From an uncultured Anaerococcus sp. (GTDB taxonomy: Bacteria > Bacillota > Clostridia > Tissierellales > Peptoniphilaceae): a stretch of DNA of 14,126 nt. The stretch spans positions 1 through 14,126 of the forward strand of contig NZ_CALGYW010000119.1 of the NCBI RefSeq assembly GCF_937934665.1. Reading direction: 5' to 3'. The notes under the pieces are model-generated. The model did not search any database. It saw nothing but the letters and a program-made list of their open reading frames with translations, and had not been told where the DNA came from. Shown here one piece after another: positions 1 to 6,820 of this stretch. Every line of letters begins with the position of its first letter. Position 1 is the stretch's first letter. The translations under genes were made by a program, and so were the position numbers.

Positions 1-598
1 CTAGTTCATCAAATAGGTCTTGGTTGTACCATAAAACTTCTGTTGATTTATTAAATGGAATACCGATAATCTTATCATCTTGTTCTATTTCATCCCTAAC
101 ACCTTCTAAGATGTCTTCGTAATCGGTAATTCCATCTTCACCATTTACTCTATCTGTAAGGTCTGCTACCATTCCAGCTTCGCTAAATTGTAGCATCCAG
201 TCAGGATATGCTTGGGTAATTGTTGGAAGATCCTTAGGTGATTGCATAGTTGCAACTAGGATTTGGTTAAGATCTCCATAACCACCTTGGTGTTGAAGAG
301 TTATTTTTACATCTGGGTTTTCTTTTTCAAAATCAGCTACAAGGCCTTCAAGAGCTTCTCCTTGGCCACCACCCATAGCGTGCCAAAATACTACTTCAGT
401 TTGGTCTTCTTTGGCAGGTTCAGCTTCTTTTTCTTCTTCGGCGTCTTCTGCTTTTTCAGCATCTTCCTTGCTTTCTTCTGCTTTTTCTTCTACTTTTGTT
501 TCTTCTTTTGGAGCTTCTTCGTTAGCATTGTTGCCACAAGCTGAAAATACTCCTAAAGATAAAACTAGAGCTGCAAGTAATGTTAATTTTTTCTTCAT
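1..598 (-). CDS. UgpB-like ABC transporter substrate-binding lipoprotein (C-terminus cut off by window edge)
   Basis: This encodes the extracellular solute receptor of the importer whose ATPase and permeases lie just upstream. The visible 199 residues start with a lysine-rich signal peptide ending in a lipobox (FSAC), so Cys21 would be lipidated and anchor the protein outside the membrane. Residues 26-66 form a very acidic Glu/Lys/Ala linker. The folded domain begins near residue 68 with VVFWHAMGGGQGEAL, which resembles the FWHSM start of UgpB and related family 1 solute-binding proteins. The stretch FEKENPDVKI at about 92-101 is also typical of that family. The start at 598 is preceded by AAAGGGGAAG. 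The ligand could be a sugar, an oligosaccharide or a glycerol-3-phosphate derivative; the motif favours the Ugp group but the binding residues are not decisive. The gene continues past position 1. Confidence 0.9.
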   Translation of the reverse strand, partial: MKKKLTLLAALVLSLGVFSACGNNANEEAPKEETKVEEKAEESKEDAEKAEDAEEEKEAEPAKEDQTEVVFWHAMGGGQGEALEGLVADFEKENPDVKITLQHQGGYGDLNQILVATMQSPKDLPTITQAYPDWMLQFSEAGMVADLTDRVNGEDGITDYEDILEGVRDEIEQDDKIIGIPFNKSTEVLWYNQDLFDEL

Positions 599-667
599 TT
601 CTTCCCCTTTAAAAAAATTTATTTCCTAAGTTCCCGTAAAAGCAAACTTAATTTAACTTACATTTAA

Positions 668-696
668 TATATACCCTTAAAACAGATTTTAATCAA
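668..696 (-). promoter_or_regulatory. Internal promoter for the substrate-binding protein gene
   Basis: On the minus strand TTGATT (691-696) and TATATA (668-673) are separated by exactly 17 bases, giving a good vegetative-type promoter inside the 100-bp gap between the second permease and the lipoprotein gene. A separate promoter for the receptor fits the common need for excess binding protein over permease. Downstream of the -10, AACTTA occurs twice on the plus strand (645-650 and 655-660), 10 bases apart. Confidence 0.55.
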
Positions 697-698
697 TC

Positions 699-1517
699 TT
701 AACCCTTAATTCCTCCAAAGGATACTCCTCTTAGGATTTGCTTCCTAAAGATAAAGTAAAGGATTAGGATTGGAAGGATAGTTATTGTTGATGCTGCCAT
801 CTGGAGGTGGATTAATTGACCTGCCTCAGTGGCAAAGGCTGATAGACCATTTGATATTAGCCTCATGTCCTTGGTATTTGTAACAAGGATTGGCCATAAA
901 AATGAGTTCCAACCTGTTATGAAGTTTAAAAGTCCAATGGTAAAGAGATTTTGCTTGCACATTGGGATCATAACTTTTCTTATAAATTCAAAATCACTTG
1001 CCCCATCTACTTTTGCTACGTTATAAAACTCTTTTGGCACAGATTTTAAAAATTCTTTCAAATAAAAGATATAAAATACTGACGCCATAAAAGGAATTAT
1101 AAGGGCAACATAGGTATCTAGCAGTCCAAGTTTGGCAATTGTTGAATAATTAGTAAAGATAATTATTTCAAACGGCACCATCAATAAGGCTAGCATAAAA
1201 TTTTGGAGCATTTTTTTGCCCTTAAAGTTCATAAAGTTTAGGGCAAAGGCTGCAAGTACTGTTGTAGCAAGCGTCCCTAAGGTATTAACTAAGGAAACAA
1301 ATACTGTATTTACAAAGTATCTAGCAAAGGGAGCAGCCTTCATGGCTTCCCTAAAGTTTTCAAATTGTGGAACAGCTGGCAATAATTTTGGTGGGATGGC
1401 TGTTACCTCTCCAAAGCTCATTAGAGCTGATGAGATCATGTAAAGAAATGGAAAGAGGGTCACAGCTGCCATTATCAATATAAATATGAAGGCTAGGCCT
1501 TTTAAAATCTTTTTCAT
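699..1517 (-). CDS. Carbohydrate ABC transporter permease, UgpE/MalG type
   Basis: This is the second membrane subunit of the importer, 272 residues, close to the usual MalG/UgpE length. It has about six hydrophobic segments: residues 8-28, 70-95, 105-122, 135-152, 190-210 and 240-258. The cytoplasmic EAA loop, which docks on the ATPase, is visible at about 162-185 with the core KVDGAS followed by a proline (VMIP). The C-terminus GVSFGGIKG matches the usual Gly-rich end of this subunit. The gene begins three bases after the stop of the first permease, so the two are co-transcribed and probably translationally coupled. Its ribosome binding site is weak (GAGGTAAGAG), consistent with coupling. 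The sequence alone does not reveal the substrate. Confidence 0.92.
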   Translation of the reverse strand: MKKILKGLAFIFILIMAAVTLFPFLYMISSALMSFGEVTAIPPKLLPAVPQFENFREAMKAAPFARYFVNTVFVSLVNTLGTLATTVLAAFALNFMNFKGKKMLQNFMLALLMVPFEIIIFTNYSTIAKLGLLDTYVALIIPFMASVFYIFYLKEFLKSVPKEFYNVAKVDGASDFEFIRKVMIPMCKQNLFTIGLLNFITGWNSFLWPILVTNTKDMRLISNGLSAFATEAGQLIHLQMAASTITILPILILYFIFRKQILRGVSFGGIKG

Positions 1518-1520
1518 CTC

Positions 1521-2405
1521 TTACCTCGAAATCTTTCTTATAATCGCCCTTTGGACAAAGGTCAAAACTAAAAGGAATAAAAACAAGATTACTGCTGCTG
1601 CCATGGCGTGGCCATAACGGTACTCTACATAGAATTTCTTATAGATATAAAATACTGCAGTCATTAACCTATTTCCCACACCTGCCTTGCCGTTAAAGAG
1701 GGCAAAGATTTGGTTGTAGACCTTAAAGCTTGAGATAAAGCTTGTCAAAAACAAAAAGGTAATTATATTTGTAAGTTGTGGGAGGGTAATTTTTTTAAAT
1801 TGTTCCCATCCACTTGCACCAAAGGTGTCTGCTATCTTGTAATAATCCTTATCTATACCTCTTAGGCCAGATAAGATTACTATAATATTAAAGGCAAGGC
1901 CATTCCATACACCAAAGATAATAGCTGCCAGCATGTTATTGTCAGGATTATTCAAAAACTCTATAGGACCTACCCCAATAAAGGATAGCAGGTGGTTTAT
2001 AAAACCATATTGTCCGTTAAATAAATACCTAAATACAATACCAACAGCAATCACACTTGTTAGGTAAGGGATAAAAAATATAGTTTCAAAAAACTTACTA
2101 CCTATTATCTTATGATTTAAGATCAAGGCTATAAACATTGATATTATAATAGATAAAGGCACAACCGTAATAGAGTATATTAGGGTGTTTTTCATAGCCA
2201 GTCTAAATAATTTATCATTTAAGACTGCAGGAAAGTTTGCTAAGCCAACAAATTCCGGGTTTAGGATGTTGTTGCTGTGAACAGACATATAAAAGGTCCT
2301 AAGCAGTGGATAGACATTAAAGATTAGTATAAAAAATAGGGCTGGTAAAAGAAAGAACCAGGCCTTGTTGGTAGACTCTGCCCTGTAGGTCATTTTCTTT
2401 TTCAT
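1521..2405 (-). CDS. Carbohydrate ABC transporter permease, UgpA/MalF type
   Basis: This is the first membrane subunit of the importer (294 residues). The first transmembrane segment (about 15-35) ends in NVYPLLRTFYMSV, a hallmark of the UgpA/LacF/MsmF group that lacks the extra periplasmic loop of Gram-negative MalF. Further hydrophobic segments lie at about 74-97, 107-128, 158-180, 211-230 and 266-288. The EAA loop is at about 185-209, with the core ADTFGAS followed by TLP, and would contact the ATPase. The start codon shares its A with the TAA stop of the ATPase gene (TAATG), so translation is likely coupled. It pairs with the permease that follows to form the heterodimeric channel. Confidence 0.93.
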   Translation of the reverse strand: MKKKMTYRAESTNKAWFFLLPALFFILIFNVYPLLRTFYMSVHSNNILNPEFVGLANFPAVLNDKLFRLAMKNTLIYSITVVPLSIIISMFIALILNHKIIGSKFFETIFFIPYLTSVIAVGIVFRYLFNGQYGFINHLLSFIGVGPIEFLNNPDNNMLAAIIFGVWNGLAFNIIVILSGLRGIDKDYYKIADTFGASGWEQFKKITLPQLTNIITFLFLTSFISSFKVYNQIFALFNGKAGVGNRLMTAVFYIYKKFYVEYRYGHAMAAAVILFLFLLVLTFVQRAIIRKISR

Positions 2406-3475
2406 TAGTAGACCCTTTCTCCGTCTTCTGTAAATAGATAAATTGCCTTATGGTCAACTCCTACCCTAACCTTATCTTTTGGATTTATATCAAGGGAAGA
2501 ATCAACTACAATCCTTGACGCCTGTCCGTTTAAAGTGAAGTGTAGGATCATATATCTACCAATCATTTCACGGCTTTCTACTTCTATTTCTAGGATTCCA
2601 TCCTTATCTAATTTAAAGTGCTCTGGTCTTATACCAACCTGGTAGGTTTTATTGGCTAGGTCAGATTTTTTTCTAGCTTCGACTAGTTTTGCTTTTTCTA
2701 TTACTAAATCACCATTTACAAAAGCGTCCTCCCTATTTTCCATATCATAGATATTTATAATAGGGTTTCCTATAAATTTGGCTACAAAAAGGTTGGCAGG
2801 TTCTAGGTAAAGATTTTGTGGAATATCGTATTGTTGGATGACTCCCTTATCCATAAGGGCTATATAATCACTTATTGATAGGGCTTCTTCTTGGTCGTGG
2901 GTTACAAAAATTGTAGTAACTCCGACAGTCTTTACTATGTTTCTAATCTCTTCTCTGATAGATAACCTTAGCCTTGCATCAAGGTTTGAAAGTGGCTCGT
3001 CAAGCAAAAGAGTCTTTGGATTTTTAACCAAGGCTCTTGCTATAGCCACCCTTTGCTGTTGACCACCGGATATTTGCTTTGGCTTCTTATCCTTAATATC
3101 TGTTATATAGGTAAGCTCCATGTATTTTTCAGCAATCTTTACAGCCTCTTCTTTTTTAATCTTATTTTCACCTACAACTAGGGGAAAGATTATATTTTCA
3201 AGAACAGTCATATGTGGATAAAGGGCGTAGTTTTGAAAGACCATGCCTATATCTCGGTCCTTAGGATGTTTATTTACAATAGATTCTCCGTCAAAGGCAA
3301 TGTCTCCCTCTGTTGGATCTAGTATACCTGCGATGATATTTAGGATTGTAGACTTGCCACAACCACTAGGTCCAAGAAGGGTAACCAAGGCCCCATCTTC
3401 GATATCAAGGTTAATTGACTTCAGAGCCTCATAACCATTGTCATAAATTTTCTTTAAGTTTTTGATATTTATCAT
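2405..3475 (-). CDS. ugpC: ABC transporter ATP-binding protein, UgpC/MsmX/MalK family
   Basis: This is the energising ATPase of the importer (356 residues, normal for the family). All catalytic motifs are intact: Walker A GPSGCGKST (35-43), Q-loop Gln81 in VFQNYALYPHM, signature ISGGQQQR (135-142), Walker B LLLDE (156-160) with the D-loop SNLDA, and switch His193 in VTHDQEEAL. The C-terminal third is a TOBE/OB regulatory domain with the family markers FIGNPIINI (about 234-242) and GIRPEH (281-286). It sits between a small membrane protein (13 bases upstream) and the first permease (one-base overlap). Proteins of this kind can serve several importers in Gram-positive bacteria, so it may not be dedicated to this one. 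The symbol denotes the family; MsmX would be equally defensible. Confidence 0.93.
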   Translation of the reverse strand: MINIKNLKKIYDNGYEALKSINLDIEDGALVTLLGPSGCGKSTILNIIAGILDPTEGDIAFDGESIVNKHPKDRDIGMVFQNYALYPHMTVLENIIFPLVVGENKIKKEEAVKIAEKYMELTYITDIKDKKPKQISGGQQQRVAIARALVKNPKTLLLDEPLSNLDARLRLSIREEIRNIVKTVGVTTIFVTHDQEEALSISDYIALMDKGVIQQYDIPQNLYLEPANLFVAKFIGNPIINIYDMENREDAFVNGDLVIEKAKLVEARKKSDLANKTYQVGIRPEHFKLDKDGILEIEVESREMIGRYMILHFTLNGQASRIVVDSSLDINPKDKVRVGVDHKAIYLFTEDGERVY

Positions 3476-3488
3476 ATAAACCTCTTTT

Positions 3489-3809
3489 TCATATTAATGG
3501 AAATCTCAGTAATAGGTACAACATTACCACCATAAGGGCGATACCAATCCAGGTAAAGGCATCTATTTGTTTTTTTAAAGCCAAAATCACCAGCGATATG
3601 GATAGTAAAAATAACAATAAATATAGTTGCATAAACAAATCGCTATTTGGACTTATTATAGATATTACCAGGCATAGGCCCCCAGCTATAGCTGTAACTG
3701 CACTAATATAGGCAGAAAGCTTTCTTCCTTCTAGGAGAAAGTCAATCAAGCTTATAACAGCTATTACTATAAAGATTGGCATAAACATATTTTTTATTAT
3801 CTCAATCAT
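3489..3809 (-). CDS. Small multi-spanning membrane protein, function unknown
   Basis: This is the first gene of the importer operon. I do not recognise its family. The 106 residues are mostly hydrophobic, with about four predicted membrane segments (roughly 5-26, 32-53, 58-78 and 84-104). Short charged turns occur at LLEGRKLSAY and ALKKQIDAF. No catalytic motif, cysteine pair or signal peptide is apparent. The start is supported by AGAGAGG five bases upstream of the ATG and a promoter immediately before it. The 13-base gap to the ATPase gene implies co-transcription and hence a link to the importer, but that link is contextual only. It is not a permease: it has no EAA loop. Confidence 0.75.
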   Translation of the reverse strand: MIEIIKNMFMPIFIVIAVISLIDFLLEGRKLSAYISAVTAIAGGLCLVISIISPNSDLFMQLYLLLFLLSISLVILALKKQIDAFTWIGIALMVVMLYLLLRFPLI

Positions 3810-3827
3810 TTAAACCTCTCTAGTTTA

Positions 3828-3858
3828 ATTATAACATAAGTTTGCCATAAGTTAACAA
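3828..3858 (-). promoter_or_regulatory. Promoter of the ABC importer operon, with a phased direct repeat
   Basis: A consensus TATAAT on the minus strand (3828-3833) lies about 20 bases before the start of the small membrane protein. The -35 is weaker: GTTAAC at 17 bases, or TTGTTA (3853-3858) at a 19-base spacing. Between them CATAAGTT occurs twice on the plus strand (3835-3842 and 3846-3853), exactly 11 bases apart, so both lie on the same helix face. This is a plausible regulator binding site. Confidence 0.55.
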
Positions 3859-3864
3859 AAAAGT

Positions 3865-4036
3865 GGGGCCGTTGCAGAATGAATAAATCCTCCCAATATC
3901 ATCATAGGAACCTCTCGTGAAGTTTCACCTCCTTGAGCCGGTGAGCTAAAAGTGGCCCGCCGGCCGAAAGAGGCAAACTTTGAGAGAGAACCCTATGATG
4001 ATGGGACGGTAGTTATTCACAATTTGCAACAACCCC
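3865..4036. repeat. 172-bp imperfect palindrome with insertion-sequence-like ends (MITE-like or structured RNA)
   Basis: The two ends are inverted repeats: GGGGCCGTTGCAGAATGAAT at the left, and GGGGTTGTTGCAAATTGTGA when the right end is read on the minus strand. Inside, ATCATCATAGG (3898-3908) pairs perfectly with CCTATGATGAT, then CTCTC with GAGAG, AAGTTT with AAACTT, CCTC with GAGG, and GCCGG with CCGGC near the tip. The whole element can fold as one long interrupted hairpin. GTTGCAAA near a terminus is common in insertion sequences of the IS6 kind, so a non-autonomous mobile element is one reading. T-rich runs follow the closing stem on both strands, so it could also stop transcription of the glycan operon. 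I found no convincing promoter for it as an RNA gene and no clear target-site duplication. Confidence 0.7.
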
Positions 4037-4041
4037 ATGTT

Positions 4042-4440
4042 TTATTTTTTAATTAAAAGGTCTGATCTGATATAGCCTGTCTTTCCATTCACAGTCACCC
4101 TAGTCCAACCTTCAGTCTCTCCTAAGTTTAAGATTTCATCACTTGGACCTACTTCTCCTACAACAGCAGAGTTAACTGATGGGGCAAGACGCATATTTAC
4201 AGTATCTTCTACTTTTATCTCAACTCCGTCAGTTATTTCTTCCCTAACTTCATTGGTCATATCTTCTTTATTTTGAGTTTCCCCAGTTTCCTCTACCTTG
4301 TTACCGCTATCATTACTTGGATTTACCATTTCTTCTTCTTGGTCATTTTCTGGATGTCTTACTGACTTATAAGAATCATCCTTGCAGCCGGTAAGGCCTA
4401 GGATAAGGGTAAGGGCTAAAATCGCACTAATTTTTTTCAT
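4042..4440 (-). CDS. SH3-domain lipoprotein
   Basis: This is the last gene of the surface-glycan operon (132 residues). An N-terminal signal peptide ends in the lipobox LTGC with Cys19 as the lipidation site, so the protein is probably anchored outside the membrane. Residues 20-75 form a flexible, acidic Asn/Glu/Thr-rich spacer. The C-terminal part (about 78-130) is a bacterial SH3 domain: VNMRLAPSVNSAVVGEV, then GWTRVTVNGKTGYIRSDLL. Such domains usually bind peptidoglycan or wall-linked peptides. No enzymatic domain is attached. The start codon overlaps the preceding stop (TAATG), with GGAGG a few bases before it, so it is co-expressed with the BY-kinase-like gene. It may tether or position the glycan machinery at the wall; that role is inferred. 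Confidence 0.88.
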   Translation of the reverse strand: MKKISAILALTLILGLTGCKDDSYKSVRHPENDQEEEMVNPSNDSGNKVEETGETQNKEDMTNEVREEITDGVEIKVEDTVNMRLAPSVNSAVVGEVGPSDEILNLGETEGWTRVTVNGKTGYIRSDLLIKK

Positions 4441-5096
4441 TATTTGCCTCCAAAAAGATCCTCAAGTTCACTATCTGCGTAAACATAATCTGAAATTATA
4501 ACTCCACTAAGATCTGCGCCTGCCCTTTCAAGCTGGCTAGTTGATTCTTCAAGGAGGTAGGATTTTAGGTTTTCTTCAGTACTAAAGATAACTGTCTTAT
4601 CAGCTAGGCCACAAAATACGTTAGCCTCTGCTATACCGATATTTTCCTTGGTATTTATAAATACATAGTCATACCTATCCTTACAATCTGCAAAAAAGTC
4701 TGTGATTGCTGATGGTTCTAGGTACATATCTTCGTATTCAGAAACCCTGCCTGTCATCAAAAGGTGGAGGTTGTCATCTTCTTTTACAATAACATCCTCA
4801 AGTCTAAAGTCACCTAAAAGACAATCAACAAATCCCCTCTTGTTATAAAAGCCCTTCATCTCACAAAGCTCATCAGCCCTGAGGTTGGCATCTATTACTA
4901 GGACCCTTTCGTCTTCTTCTGACATGTGTTTTGCCATGGTGTAGATAGAATCAAGTTTCATTGTCTTATCGTCTGTAGCAGTAAAAGCTATTAAAACATC
5001 ATCAACAGCAAGCTTTCTTGTTAGTTTATCTTCAAGGTTATAAAATGCTTGGAGGAGGATTTCCCTGTTTTCATCAACTTTTTTTCTATTAAACAT
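4440..5096 (-). CDS. Degenerate BY-kinase-like (CpsD/CapB/YwqD-type) P-loop protein
   Basis: The 218 residues follow the layout of the cytoplasmic tyrosine kinase that normally partners a CpsC/Wzz protein: an N-terminal AFYNLEDKLTRKL helix, the nucleotide-binding region, VLVIDANLR (65-73), GFVDCLLGDFRLEDVI (88-103) and YDYVFIN (142-148). The nucleotide site is eroded. The Walker A region reads TATDDKTM (39-46) with no glycine before the lysine, the Walker A' motif is D-A-N instead of D-x-D, and the Walker B aspartate is Asn148. The tail (SDYVYADSELEDLFGGK) lacks the usual tyrosine cluster. The frame is intact and embedded in an operon, so it is probably expressed as a non-catalytic adaptor rather than a dead gene. 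It overlaps its Wzz-like neighbour by 8 bases; AGAGGAG precedes the ATG. Confidence 0.82.
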   Translation of the reverse strand: MFNRKKVDENREILLQAFYNLEDKLTRKLAVDDVLIAFTATDDKTMKLDSIYTMAKHMSEEDERVLVIDANLRADELCEMKGFYNKRGFVDCLLGDFRLEDVIVKEDDNLHLLMTGRVSEYEDMYLEPSAITDFFADCKDRYDYVFINTKENIGIAEANVFCGLADKTVIFSTEENLKSYLLEESTSQLERAGADLSGVIISDYVYADSELEDLFGGK

Positions 5097-6039
5097 CTAG
5101 TGCTCCTCTCTTATATTTTGGAAGTTTGCCCAAAATTTCAAGCTTACTTGCATCTTCTTTATCTAGGATACTTTCTTCTTTTTCGTCTGCCTTTGCCGTC
5201 ATATCTATATCTTTAGAATCAATTTTTCTTGTGGCAGCAAGGTTTTCTTCCTCTTTTTCTTTGATAGGCTCAAGGGGTCTAGTTTCTTCTTTGACCTCTT
5301 TTTCTTCGCCAATCTCTTCTAGATCTTCTGTAAAGTCTTTTTTTATAACTTTATCAAAATCTTCATCTCTAATATTAGCTAGGTCATCATTTCCTACAAG
5401 CTCTTCATCTTCTTCTATGACTGCTTTATTTTTCTTAACTTGAGCCTTGGCCGCCTCTTCTGATTTTTTATAATTTTTGCCTTGGCTTTCCTTAAGTTTG
5501 TGGTTGTGACGACTTACACCTACTAGGGATATCACTAGGTAAATTAAAAATCCAAGAAGCCCAGCATAGGCAGCATAATTAAGGGTGTTATTGATTACCC
5601 TTGCATTTTGATAGGAATACTCCATCACACTTGCCCCTGTGTTATATATATTATTTATAACTATCATAGAAAGCTCTGCATACTCGTCTGCTAGGTCTTC
5701 TGCCCTTAGCTTGTTGGTATCTTTGACAGATATTTCTATAATTGGGGAAGATTCAATAGCAGTAAGCTCAAGCTTGTTATTAAGCTTAGAATCTGGCCAA
5801 TCTATCTGTAGATTTTCCAAAGTTCTTTCTCTAATTACCTTAGAAGTTAAAGTATCAGCAAAACCCTTGGATGGACTTTCTTCATTCAAATTCTCTACTG
5901 ATGTTGTTACAAGCTTACTTGTTGCCCTATACTCCTTAAAACCAGCAAAATTTAGGCCAAAATATACTACCATGGCCACAACTATACCGGCAATAATAGA
6001 TGAAAGACACGCCGTAAACTTCGATTTTCTATTTTCCAT
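5089..6039 (-). CDS. Wzz/CpsC-like polysaccharide chain-length protein with long acidic cytoplasmic tail
   Basis: This 316-residue protein has the two-segment plan of chain-length/co-polymerase proteins: a first membrane segment at about 11-33, an extracellular part at about 34-150 with EYRATSKLVTT, and a second membrane segment at about 153-175. It lacks the large loop of Gram-negative Wzz and resembles CpsC/YwqC. Unusually, about 140 residues follow in the cytoplasm (176-316). They are rich in Glu, Lys and Asp and end in ILGKLPKYKRGALDV, the sort of segment that meets the kinase partner. I chose the start at 6039 because TGGAGG lies five bases upstream; an earlier in-frame ATG at 6069 lies further inside the preceding gene and has no comparable site. 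It overlaps the upstream glycosyltransferase gene by 11 bases and the kinase-like gene by 8, so all are coupled. Confidence 0.85.
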   Translation of the reverse strand: MENRKSKFTACLSSIIAGIVVAMVVYFGLNFAGFKEYRATSKLVTTSVENLNEESPSKGFADTLTSKVIRERTLENLQIDWPDSKLNNKLELTAIESSPIIEISVKDTNKLRAEDLADEYAELSMIVINNIYNTGASVMEYSYQNARVINNTLNYAAYAGLLGFLIYLVISLVGVSRHNHKLKESQGKNYKKSEEAAKAQVKKNKAVIEEDEELVGNDDLANIRDEDFDKVIKKDFTEDLEEIGEEKEVKEETRPLEPIKEKEEENLAATRKIDSKDIDMTAKADEKEESILDKEDASKLEILGKLPKYKRGALDV

Positions 6040-6820
6040 TATATCCTCCAAAATCTCTAGCACCTTCAAACATTTTTTCTCTTGCCTTCTCTTTATTTAT
6101 ATCTCTAAGCATTTCTGGGTGCGTATACAGAAAATACCTTATATAAAACTTATATAATCTAGGAAAAAGTGCCCTGGCTAGAGCTCCCTTATCGTAGAAA
6201 TATTTCTCATTATGCCCTTTAAACCATGTGGATTCATCGTTATAGATCCTAGCTATAAGGCTTTTATTAGTACTAACCTTAAGTCCCTTTCTTATAGCAG
6301 AAAGGATAAAGATAGAATCTTCCCCACTTCCATAATCTGTTCCCGCTCCAAAATGAGTTGGCAAATAAAGATTTGCCCTGGCTAAAACCTCTCTTCTAAA
6401 AACAAAATGAACAGAGCCATACCTCAGACAATTATAAAAACTTAGGTTTTTTTCTTCCTTTACCTTTACTATCTCCTCATTATCCTGGTAGATAATGGTC
6501 TTAAAGACAAAAAAATCAACATCAGGATGCTCTATAAAACCATCCTTTACCCTTTCTAGGTAGCCTTTTTCAAAAACCTCATCATCATCTGCAAAGATTA
6601 CTATATCTGCAGTTGAGTTTAAAAGAGCAAGGTTTCTCGATACTGCAAGGCCTTTAGTGTCTGTAGTTATCATCCTTATTTTTTTGCCATCATCTTCTAC
6701 TTCTTCGTAGGAGTTTTTCCCTGCCTGGTTTATAATAAGGGCGTCACATTCTAGGTTAAACTTCTTATAAAAATCAATATCCTCCACATTCATAGTGGAG
6801 ATTAAAACTTCAACTCTCAT
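6029..6820 (-). CDS. Family 2 (GT-A fold) glycosyltransferase
   Basis: This 263-residue soluble-type glycosyltransferase shows an N-terminal VEVLISTMN strand, TKGLAVSRNLAL (55-66, like the GLSxSRN motif), and the metal/nucleotide-sugar motif FADDDEVF with D78-D80. GEDS (166-169) is a likely general-base region. No membrane segment is evident, though the Tyr/Phe-rich C-terminal region (about 215-235) could touch the membrane. It would transfer one sugar from a nucleotide donor to a lipid-linked or polymer acceptor; donor and linkage cannot be read from sequence. The ATG overlaps the TGA of the preceding glycosyltransferase (ATGA), with AAGGAAG before it. Confidence 0.87.
   Translation of the reverse strand: MRVEVLISTMNVEDIDFYKKFNLECDALIINQAGKNSYEEVEDDGKKIRMITTDTKGLAVSRNLALLNSTADIVIFADDDEVFEKGYLERVKDGFIEHPDVDFFVFKTIIYQDNEEIVKVKEEKNLSFYNCLRYGSVHFVFRREVLARANLYLPTHFGAGTDYGSGEDSIFILSAIRKGLKVSTNKSLIARIYNDESTWFKGHNEKYFYDKGALARALFPRLYKFYIRYFLYTHPEMLRDINKEKAREKMFEGARDFGGYNGK
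6045..6050 (-). promoter_or_regulatory. Ribosome binding site deciding the Wzz-like start
   Basis: TGGAGG on the minus strand, five bases before the ATG at 6039. It lies inside the end of the upstream glycosyltransferase gene and favours 6039 over the in-frame ATG at 6069. Confidence 0.75.

Noticed and set aside
3852..3905. 17-codon minus-strand frame (MMILGGFIHSATAPLFC) with GAGAGG before its ATG, leaving the palindrome at its left end
   Set aside because: Too short, it lies in an inverted-repeat arm where purine-rich runs are expected, and it has no independent support. It could be a leader peptide but I cannot defend it.
3865..4036. 6S RNA gene
   Set aside because: Length and long-hairpin shape fit loosely, but the stem is nearly continuous with no large open central bubble, and I found no convincing promoter on either strand. 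Kept only as an alternative.
3857..4044. Target-site duplication around the palindrome
   Set aside because: The flanks AAAAAAGT and ATGTTTTA are not direct repeats; they are loosely inverted instead, so insertion is not proven.
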